Shown: positions 1-5,561 of the stretch, one piece after another
Position numbering within the stretch: position 1 is the first letter of the stretch
Layout: each line of letters begins with the position of its first letter
Assembly (NCBI GenBank): GCA_029861485.1
Contig: JAOTZF010000012.1
Span: 1-14,850 of the forward strand
DNA length: 14,850 nucleotides
Direction of reading: 5' to 3'
Origin: Thermoleophilia bacterium
GTDB lineage: Bacteria > Actinomycetota > Thermoleophilia > Miltoncostaeales > Miltoncostaeaceae
The notes under the pieces: model-generated
Databases searched by the model: none
What the model was told of the DNA's origin: nothing
What the model saw: only the letters and a program-made list of their open reading frames with translations
Translations under genes and position numbers: made by a program

Positions 1-2
1 AC

Positions 3-1136
3 TTCGACGACGCAGGCCCCGGCTTCCCGTTCTTCCTGCCCAAGGGCATGGCGGTCATCAACGCCATCACGGAGGCCCTCCGCGACGAGTTGAGGCGCAT
101 GGACTATCAGGAGATCGCGACCCCCACGATCCTCTCCGAGCGCCTGTGGCACCAGAGCGGCCACTACGAGCACTACAAGGACAGCATGTACTTCACCCAG
201 GTGGACGATCAGGGGTTCGCGGTGAAGCCCATGAACTGTCCGGGCGCCATCCTCGTCTACGGCAGCAAACGGCGCTCCTATCGCGACCTTCCGATTCGGC
301 TGGCCGAGTTCGGCAACGTCCATCGGCACGAGCTCTCCGGCGCCCTGCACGGCCTGCTACGCGTGCGGGCGTTCACGCAGGATGACGCCCACGTGTTCTG
401 CCGTCTGGACCAGGTGCAGGACGAGGTCAGGTCCGCGCTCGATCTCGTCGATCGTTTCTACGCGCGTTTCGGCTTCTCGCGCGTGGAGATGAACCTGGCG
501 ACGCGGCCCGAGAAGGCGACGGGCAGCCCAGAGATGTGGGACGCCGCGGAAGAGGCGCTACGGGACGCGCTCGGCGATCGCGAGTATGGCGTCAAGGACG
601 CCGACGGGGCCTTCTACGGCCCGAAGATCGACTTCCAGGTCACCGACAGCATGGGCCGCTCATGGCAGCTCGGCACGGTGCAGCTCGACTTCTTCATGCC
701 GGAGCGTTTCGAGCTCTCGTATGTCAACGAGGACGACGACGAGGTGCGCCCGGTGATGATCCACCGCGCGATCCTCGGCTCGGTCGAGCGCTTCTTCGGG
801 ATCCTGATCGAAGACACAGGGGGGGACTTCCCATTCTGGCTCGCGCCGGTTCAGGCGCGCGTGTTGCCCATCTCCGACCGCCACGCGGACTACGCGCGCG
901 AGGTGGAGGCCGCACTCCGGGAGCGCGATCTGCGCGTCGAGGTCGACGATCGCGGCGAGTCGGTCGGTAAACGCATACGCGATGGCGAGCTCGCCAAGGT
1001 GCCGTATCTGCTGATCGTCGGCGACCGCGAGGTGCATCAAGGCGGAGTGTCCGTACGCGGGCGCGGCGGGCGCGACGAGGGGGCCGCCGCACTGGCCGAT
1101 ATTGCCGACCGCCTGGTCGCCGAAGCCTCGGCATGA
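3..1136 (+). CDS. thrS: Threonyl-tRNA synthetase, 3' portion (5' truncated by window edge)
   Basis: Charges tRNA-Thr with threonine in the cytoplasm (class II aminoacyl-tRNA synthetase). The reading frame is open from base 3 and continues 5' of the window, so the N-terminal TGS/editing domains are not visible; the ATG at 48 is internal, because the preceding codons read GFPFFLPKG, a conserved piece of the catalytic core. Visible marks: the zinc cysteine in MNCPG (codon 237-239), the motif 2 stretch HRHELSGALHGLLRVR, the TQDDAHVF zinc-histidine motif, the motif 3 region IHRAILGSVERFFGILIE, and a C-terminal anticodon-binding domain starting at WLAPVQARVLPI with KVPYLLIVGDREV. The usual EPSG of motif 2 reads ELSG here, a mild change. 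It ends in TGA. infC, a frequent downstream neighbour of thrS, does not follow. Family assignment is secure. Confidence 0.97.
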   Translation, partial: FDDAGPGFPFFLPKGMAVINAITEALRDELRRMDYQEIATPTILSERLWHQSGHYEHYKDSMYFTQVDDQGFAVKPMNCPGAILVYGSKRRSYRDLPIRLAEFGNVHRHELSGALHGLLRVRAFTQDDAHVFCRLDQVQDEVRSALDLVDRFYARFGFSRVEMNLATRPEKATGSPEMWDAAEEALRDALGDREYGVKDADGAFYGPKIDFQVTDSMGRSWQLGTVQLDFFMPERFELSYVNEDDDEVRPVMIHRAILGSVERFFGILIEDTGGDFPFWLAPVQARVLPISDRHADYAREVEAALRERDLRVEVDDRGESVGKRIRDGELAKVPYLLIVGDREVHQGGVSVRGRGGRDEGAAALADIADRLVAEASA

Positions 1137-1190
1137 GATGCGCACCCGGCCGTCGGCGCGTCGGTGGGCGGCTATGAGATCCTGCCGCGC

Positions 1191-1547
1191 GTGAGCTCGA
1201 CCGTGGCACGCAACATCGCGATCATCGCGGGCATCGCCCTGCTCGCGGTGCTGTGGCAGGGCGTCGGAATCATCGCGGCGGGCCTCAGCCAGATCATCCT
1301 GGTGCTGTTCGTCTTCGCCTTGATCGCGTTCGGTTTCCGCTACTTCCAGCAGCGGCAGCTGGCGTGGCTGGTGCTCTCGGACACCCAGAAGGCGGTCATC
1401 ATCGGGGCCGGCGTCGGCATCGCCGTGCTGATCATCGGCTTCCCCTTCATCGCATCGGTCATCAGCGGCTTGGGCGTGATCGTGCTGATCGCTGCCCTCG
1501 CGCTCGTCATCTTCTGGGTGATGCGCGAGAGCCAGCGCTTTCGTTAG
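1191..1547 (+). CDS. Small multi-span membrane protein, unknown function
   Basis: A 118-aa hydrophobic protein that I do not recognise. Three to four membrane segments can be seen, at about residues 8-30, 31-48, 66-86 and 92-110, with a short polar loop (about 49-66) rich in Gln and Arg and a basic tail ESQRFR. There is no signal peptidase site and no catalytic motif. The start is uncertain: GTG codons in frame lie at 1164, 1191 and 1203, none with a clear Shine-Dalgarno. I chose 1191 because it puts a short basic N-terminus directly before the first membrane helix. It lies 54 nt after thrS on the same strand and may be read with it. The stop TAG is followed by a very GC-rich 66-nt gap. The membrane location is well supported; the role is unknown. 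Confidence 0.7.
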   Translation: MSSTVARNIAIIAGIALLAVLWQGVGIIAAGLSQIILVLFVFALIAFGFRYFQQRQLAWLVLSDTQKAVIIGAGVGIAVLIIGFPFIASVISGLGVIVLIAALALVIFWVMRESQRFR

Positions 1548-1601
1548 CGCGGCGCGCGGGTTCCGGCGCGGGTCGCGCGTCTCGCGCGTGCAAACGTCGC
1601 T

Positions 1602-1607
1602 TAACGT
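1602..1607 (+). promoter_or_regulatory. Candidate -10 box for leaderless TadE-like gene
   Basis: TAACGT fits TANNNT and ends exactly 6 nt before the GTG at 1614, the geometry expected when transcription begins at the first base of the start codon, which is common in actinobacteria. No Shine-Dalgarno precedes the GTG and no convincing -35 is visible. Inferred. Confidence 0.45.
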
Positions 1608-1613
1608 CGTGGT

Positions 1614-1922
1614 GTGGGATGGCGTCGGGAGGTGGGGCAGGCCAGCGTCGAGATCGTGGCGGTGCTGCCGGCCCTGATCAGCGTCGCGTCGCTCGTGGCC
1701 TACCTGCTTCTGCTCGGCTACTCCTGGATCGAGGCGCGCGGCGCGGCCCGCATCGCCGATCGCGGCTCCGAAGTCGGAACTCCAGCGTCGCAAGTCACGA
1801 AGGCGCTCCCCCCGATTCTGCGAACCGAAGCGCGGGTGCGGGCGATCGACAGCGGGCACGAGGTTTCGGTGGTCGTGCCGGTGCCCGGCGGCCCGATGCG
1901 GGTTCGCGCCCGATCGCGGTGA
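1614..1922 (+). CDS. TadE-like minor pilin / pilus assembly protein
   Basis: A 102-aa protein with a short basic N-terminus, then GQASVE at residues 8-13 followed at once by a hydrophobic helix (about 14-36). This is the hallmark of TadE/TadG-type minor pilins of the Flp (Tad) pilus, which are inserted in the cytoplasmic membrane through that helix. The rest (37-102) is a small extracytoplasmic part with alternating polar and hydrophobic residues (HEVSVVVPVPG). The GTG start at 1614 is supported by the expected N-terminal layout and by a TANNNT box 6 nt upstream. Its stop overlaps the start of the next gene (GTGA, 4 nt), which suggests translational coupling. The Tad ATPase, TadB/TadC and the major Flp pilin are not in this window, so an assembled pilus cannot be inferred from it alone. 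Confidence 0.75.
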   Translation: MGWRREVGQASVEIVAVLPALISVASLVAYLLLLGYSWIEARGAARIADRGSEVGTPASQVTKALPPILRTEARVRAIDSGHEVSVVVPVPGGPMRVRARSR

Positions 1923-2176
1923 TCAGGAGCTCTCAAGGCCAGGCGGCCATCGAGGCCATCGCGGGAGCCTTCGTCATCGCGGTAGCGGCGCTGGTGATCT
2001 GGCAGGTCATCCTGGTTCTCGCCGCAGCGAGCGCGGCCCAGGCCGACGTGCGGCGCGCTGCGCTGGAGGCGCCCGCCGACGACTCGCTACGGCGGATCAC
2101 TCGTGAGCGTGCGATCGACGCCGGCCCGCCATGGCTCCCCGAGGTGTCGGTCGCGGCCATGGCGGCTACCCGTTGA
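1919..2176 (+). CDS. Second, very small TadE-like protein (GTGA-coupled)
   Basis: An 85-aa protein starting at a GTG whose last two bases are also the first two of the preceding gene's TGA stop (GTGA overlap). It repeats the neighbour's architecture: a short N-terminus, GQAAIE at residues 7-12, then a hydrophobic helix (about 13-38) ending in AQADVRRAALE, a pattern typical of TadE/TadF/TadG N-termini. The remaining C-terminus is only about 40 residues and has no recognisable fold. The frame is also open far upstream, so a long spurious ORF hides the true start; the pilin-like N-terminus and the overlap decide it. It probably works as a partner of the upstream TadE-like protein. Well supported as a gene; exact role inferred. 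Confidence 0.68.
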   Translation: MIRSSQGQAAIEAIAGAFVIAVAALVIWQVILVLAAASAAQADVRRAALEAPADDSLRRITRERAIDAGPPWLPEVSVAAMAATR

Positions 2177-2209
2177 GTAGGCGGCTAGTGTTCTCGGCGG
2201 ATCGACGGT

Positions 2210-2215
2210 AGGAGG
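2210..2215 (+). promoter_or_regulatory. Shine-Dalgarno AGGAGG for gene at 2220
   Basis: AGGAGG lies 4 nt before a GTG codon. It decides the GTG at 2220 as the start of the downstream small protein, whose first codons read MSEQNPTD. Confidence 0.7.
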
Positions 2216-2219
2216 AAGA

Positions 2220-2663
2220 GTGAGCGAGCAGAACCCGACCGACGCCCAGGTGGCCGCCCCCGCTGCGGACACCGCCGAAGGGCCCCATCCGGCGTCCGAC
2301 GCCGTCGCGGCCGAGCCGCAGCGGGTGCCGCACGACCTGGCGTGGGCGCAGGGTTTCCACATGGCCGTCCGCGCCTTCGCCTCCGAGCGCCAGGCAGGCG
2401 AGATCCACATCACGGTGACCCTCGCGAGCGGGGAGCAGATCCCGGTCATCTCGGTAGGGCCGGGGGGTCCCCCGGGCTTCGTGGGCTTCGGCGTGGAGAC
2501 CGAAGGGCTCCGCGAGCAGATCGAGGAAGGCAAGAAGCCCATCCCGTCGCCGCGCGGCGTCTACGTGCCGATCGGGTCCATCGCGAAGGTGGAGTTCTCG
2601 GCCGACCACGAGGAAGCCCACGCGATCGGCTTCCGCATCGATAGCGCGCTCGACGAGGCGTGA
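2220..2663 (+). CDS. Conserved-looking small hypothetical protein
   Basis: A 147-aa protein of unknown function. Residues 1-35 are Ala/Pro-rich, acidic and probably disordered. Residues about 40-147 look like a compact soluble beta-rich domain: HITVTLASGEQIPVISVG forms an apparent beta-hairpin, then a Gly/Pro-rich turn, then VYVPIGSIAKVEFSADHE near the end, a layout seen in small barrel folds. There is no signal peptide or membrane segment, so it is probably cytoplasmic. The GTG start is fixed by an AGGAGG 4 nt upstream. It follows the TadE-like pair by 43 nt and converges on the minus-strand RTX gene, with only 16 nt between the two stops. Clearly coding; function not recognised. Confidence 0.75.
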   Translation: MSEQNPTDAQVAAPAADTAEGPHPASDAVAAEPQRVPHDLAWAQGFHMAVRAFASERQAGEIHITVTLASGEQIPVISVGPGGPPGFVGFGVETEGLREQIEEGKKPIPSPRGVYVPIGSIAKVEFSADHEEAHAIGFRIDSALDEA

Positions 2664-2679
2664 GCCTCAGTCGACGCTC

Positions 2680-4314
2680 CTAGGCGCCGACTATCCGGAA
2701 GACGGTGTCGCCGGCGGCGACGTAGAGCTCGCCAGCGTTGTCACGCCCGAATGAGCGAAGGAGCGGAAATGGGCCGCCGAGGGCGCCGGTGATCTCGAGG
2801 GGCGTGCCTGCAGGCCCCTCCGCCGCTACTAGCCAGACTCGCCCCGTGCAGAAGTCTCCGTAGAGGTAGCGACCGCTGAGCACCGGAGCGGCACTGCCGC
2901 GGTAGACGTACCCGCCCGTGACCGAGCAGTTGCCGCCGCTATGGGGGTACTGGGCGACCGGTGGGTGATAGGTGCCGGGGCCGAGCGGCCGGCCATCGAA
3001 GCTCATCGTGCCCTCGAAGCGGTTCCAGCCGAAGTTCGCGCCGTTGCCCTCGGTTGGGGTGACCTTGTCGATCTCCTCGATCTGGTTCTGGCCGACGTCG
3101 GCGATCCAGGCGTTCCCGCTGGCCGGATCGAAGCTGAACCGCCACGGGTTTCGGAGGCCGATCGACCACAACTCACCCCGGGCGCCGGGCTGACCAACGA
3201 AGGGGTTGTCAGAGGGGATCGTGTAGGGCGCCCCGGCTGTGGCGGTCACGTCGATGCGAAGTAGCCCGCCGAGCAGGGTCGTCGCGTCCTGGCCGTTGTT
3301 CTGTGGGTCTCCGCTGCCACCGCCGTCGCCGGTGCTGATGTAGAGCATGCCGTCCGGGCCAAACGCCAGGTGGCCTCCGTTGTGGTTGTCGGCGAACTGG
3401 GGGATGCTCAGGAGCGTTCGGGCGCTTGACGCGTCGGCGGTGTTGCCCCCGGGCGTGGCGCGGTACTCCACGACCTGCGTGGTTCCCGCGCGGTCGGTGT
3501 AGTTGACGTAGAAGAGACCGTTCTGGGCGTGCTGCGGATGGAACGCGAGGCCGAGCAGCCCCTGCTCGTTACCGTCCGAGACCAGGCTGCTGAGGTTCAG
3601 GAAGGGTTGCGGGACGAGGCTCGTACCGTTCAGGATGCGGATCTCGCCGCCTTGCAGCACGACGTAGAGACGGGCGTCCCCGGGCCGCCCGGTGACGAGC
3701 AGAGGGCTCGAGAGTCCGGTAGCGACCGTCAGTACCGCCAGCCCCGGGAGTCCCGTGCTCCGCGGTCGCACGACCCTCTCGCAGTCGGCGCTCACCAGGT
3801 CGAAGCGGTCGGCGAGCACCGTGTCGCCCCCCGCGCCGCAAGCGATCGTGTCGCGCCGGCGATCGCGAGCGAGGAAGCGGTCGTCGCCCGTGCCGCCCCA
3901 CATCCGATCGCTGCCGAGTCCTCCGTGGAGCCGATCGTCGCCCGGTCCGCCGTAGAGGCGGTCAGCGCCCAACCCGCCGTAGAGCACGTCTCGCCCCGCT
4001 CCGCCGAAGACCCGGTCGGGATCCGTGCCGCCGTGAATCCTGTCCGGTCCCGCGCCGCCCCAGAGGCGATCACGTCCGGCGCCGCCGAAGACCTGGTCGC
4101 GACCGGCGTTGCCGCGAAGGCGGTCACGCCCGCCGCGTCCCGTCAGGAGGTCGTTGCCCCGGCCGCCGGTCAGCGTGTCGGCCTTGGAGGTGCCGGCGAT
4201 GCGGTCCGCTTTCGACGTCCCTTTGACGTTCTTTGCGTCGGAGTCGGCTACTCCCGCGAGCATGCTGGCCGCGACCACGACGGCTATGGCGGCGAGGTTG
4301 CGCTTACGGACCAT
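2680..4314 (-). CDS. Secreted RTX-repeat protein fused to PQQ-dependent sugar dehydrogenase-like beta-propeller
   Basis: A 544-aa exported protein. Residues 1-27 form a signal peptide (basic MVRKR, hydrophobic AAIAVVVAASMLAG, then small residues). Residues about 32-150 are RTX nonapeptide repeats of the GGxGxDxLxG kind, which bind calcium and fold as a beta-roll. Residues 151-182 form a terminal cap with C159 and C178. Residues about 190-544 match the soluble glucose/sorbosone dehydrogenase (GSDH) propeller: EQGLLGLAFHP, DNHNGGHLAFGPDG with the candidate catalytic H311, YISTGDGGG, GLRNPWRFSFDP, ADVGQNQIEEI and NFGWNRFEG. By family knowledge such propellers oxidise sugars with PQQ, though many members have unknown substrates. 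The ATG at 4314 is the only start that gives a signal peptide; its Shine-Dalgarno is weak. The gene faces against its neighbours, and the propeller half is the conserved, trusted part. Confidence 0.9.
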   Translation of the reverse strand: MVRKRNLAAIAVVVAASMLAGVADSDAKNVKGTSKADRIAGTSKADTLTGGRGNDLLTGRGGRDRLRGNAGRDQVFGGAGRDRLWGGAGPDRIHGGTDPDRVFGGAGRDVLYGGLGADRLYGGPGDDRLHGGLGSDRMWGGTGDDRFLARDRRRDTIACGAGGDTVLADRFDLVSADCERVVRPRSTGLPGLAVLTVATGLSSPLLVTGRPGDARLYVVLQGGEIRILNGTSLVPQPFLNLSSLVSDGNEQGLLGLAFHPQHAQNGLFYVNYTDRAGTTQVVEYRATPGGNTADASSARTLLSIPQFADNHNGGHLAFGPDGMLYISTGDGGGSGDPQNNGQDATTLLGGLLRIDVTATAGAPYTIPSDNPFVGQPGARGELWSIGLRNPWRFSFDPASGNAWIADVGQNQIEEIDKVTPTEGNGANFGWNRFEGTMSFDGRPLGPGTYHPPVAQYPHSGGNCSVTGGYVYRGSAAPVLSGRYLYGDFCTGRVWLVAAEGPAGTPLEITGALGGPFPLLRSFGRDNAGELYVAAGDTVFRIVGA

Positions 4315-4365
4315 CGCCGCTCACGCTAGGGGCCGGAGGCCCGTCCTCCAGGGGGCACTGGGGTG

Positions 4366-4371
4366 AAATTA
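4366..4371 (-). promoter_or_regulatory. Candidate -10 box for the RTX-GSDH gene
   Basis: On the minus strand this reads TAATTT, the most AT-rich point of the gap, about 50 nt before the ATG at 4314. A 17-nt spacer leads to TTCACC, a poor -35. Tentative. Confidence 0.3.
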
Positions 4372-4402
4372 CAGATGACTCATCCAAAGGTGAACGGATG
4401 AC

Positions 4403-4427
4403 CCACCGGCGACGCCGGCGCTGGTGG
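4403..4427. repeat. Inverted repeat, 9-bp stem with 7-nt loop
   Basis: CCACCGGCG pairs with CGCTGGTGG (eight Watson-Crick pairs and one G-T) around a 7-nt loop. It sits between two divergent genes (RTX-GSDH leftwards, TadG-VanY rightwards), so an operator or a leader hairpin fits better than a terminator; no T-run follows on either strand. The remainder of the 4315-4596 gap shows no supported gene. Confidence 0.4.
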
Positions 4428-4581
4428 TGACTCCGGCGTACCGGCTCATCGCACCGCGGCGTCGTCGGCCGCGATGAACGCGAGGTTGGTCATGCGCCGG
4501 AGATCAAAGCAGAACCCGAGCTCGTCACGCTGCTGCAGGGATCTCGCGTAACCGGGTACACCTCTGTGCAAGGCTGACGCC

Positions 4582-4587
4582 TACGGT
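4582..4587 (+). promoter_or_regulatory. Candidate -10 box before TadG-VanY gene
   Basis: TACGGT fits TANNNT and ends 9 nt before the GTG at 4597, which would give an almost leaderless transcript. There is no Shine-Dalgarno and no clear -35. Weak inference. Confidence 0.3.
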
Positions 4588-4596
4588 CGGCTGGTC

Positions 4597-5547
4597 GTGA
4601 GACCTCGGTGTGACAGTGGGCAGGCGCTGCCTCTCGCGCTCGGACTCGCCGGCGTCCTCTTGGTGCTGACATTCGGCCTGCTGCAGGTCGGTCGAGCGCA
4701 TCTGGCGGCGGCGCAGGCCCAGACGGCGGCAGACCTGACGGCTCTCGCCGCCGCAAGAGACATCTCCGGAGGCCGGCCGGCCAACCTGACGCCCTTGGCG
4801 CGGCACGCCATTGAGGCGAGAGCCGCAGAGGTCGCCAGCGGCTCCGGCGCTCGGCTGCGGCGGCTGCGCCTTCCTCGCGGCTCCGACGACTCCCGACGCG
4901 AGGTGGAGGTGATCGTCAGCCATCCCGGCCCGCTCGGCACCGTCGTCGAGGCGTTCGCCAGGGCAGGCTCGCGCGAGGAGACCGAGGGGCACCTCCCGGG
5001 CAGGACGTGGGCCAGCGGGGGTGGCTACGACGGACCGCTGGTCCACCGCGATGGCCGGCCGATCTGCCCGGCCGTGGCCGCCGCGTTCGACCGGATGGAT
5101 GCGGCCGCCCAGACCGCGGGTGTCGACCTGGTGGTGATCAGCGGCTTTCGGAGCGATGCCGAGCAGGCCGAGCTGTTCCGTCGTCGCCCCGACCCTCGGT
5201 GGGTCGCACCACCCGGCCGTAGCCGCCACCGGGAGGCTACGGAGCTCGATATCGCCGGCACGAACGGAGCCTGGAGGTGGCTTGCCGCCAATGCCGGCCG
5301 CTTTGGGTTCGTGCAGCGCTATTCGTGGGAGCCGTGGCACTGGGGCTACGTCGCCGGATGCCGGTCCGCGCGCGGCCGATCTGGTCGTGCGTTGGCAGCC
5401 CGGGACGAAGGGCTGGCGCGGGCGGCGGCGAAGGCCAATGTCGTATTGCTCGAAGACCCCGATTTCGGCGGAGGTCGGGCGCAAAGCGCCCCGGCCGCTG
5501 TTGCAGCGGGTCTCGCCAGGAATGATCCTGGTTATCGACGCCCCTGA
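4597..5547 (+). CDS. TadG-like membrane anchor fused to VanY-type D,D-carboxypeptidase (M15)
   Basis: A 316-aa protein. Residues 8-52 (SGQALPLALGLAGV, then a hydrophobic helix, then HLAAAQAQTAADLTALAAA) match the N-terminus of TadG-like Flp pilus proteins and would anchor it in the membrane with the rest outside. Residues about 145-253 match the VanY/M15 D-alanyl-D-alanine carboxypeptidase domain: SGFRSDAEQ (R185), the zinc ligands H211 and D218 in SRHREATELD, and EPWHWGYV with catalytic E245 and zinc ligand H248. All four key residues are present, but the G and A of the usual SxHxxGxAxD are A and E here. Family members remove the last D-Ala of peptidoglycan stems. Residues 254-316 are an unassigned tail. 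GTG 4597 is chosen for the pilin-like N-terminus. The RTX gene starts 14 nt downstream, suggesting co-transcription. Confidence 0.85.
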   Translation: MRPRCDSGQALPLALGLAGVLLVLTFGLLQVGRAHLAAAQAQTAADLTALAAARDISGGRPANLTPLARHAIEARAAEVASGSGARLRRLRLPRGSDDSRREVEVIVSHPGPLGTVVEAFARAGSREETEGHLPGRTWASGGGYDGPLVHRDGRPICPAVAAAFDRMDAAAQTAGVDLVVISGFRSDAEQAELFRRRPDPRWVAPPGRSRHREATELDIAGTNGAWRWLAANAGRFGFVQRYSWEPWHWGYVAGCRSARGRSGRALAARDEGLARAAAKANVVLLEDPDFGGGRAQSAPAAVAAGLARNDPGYRRP

Positions 5548-5561
5548 GAAGCTGCTCCATC

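Noticed and set aside
660..1859. 399-aa minus-strand open frame across thrS, the membrane protein and the TadE-like gene
   Set aside because: It spans three plausible sense genes and their gaps, is rich in His, Asp and Arg as expected of an antisense frame, and shows no domain.
3529..4329. 266-aa open frame antisense to the RTX part of the minus-strand gene
   Set aside because: Same repeat-driven artefact. The product is a quasi-repetitive AVAPRAA-like sequence with no homology that I recognise.
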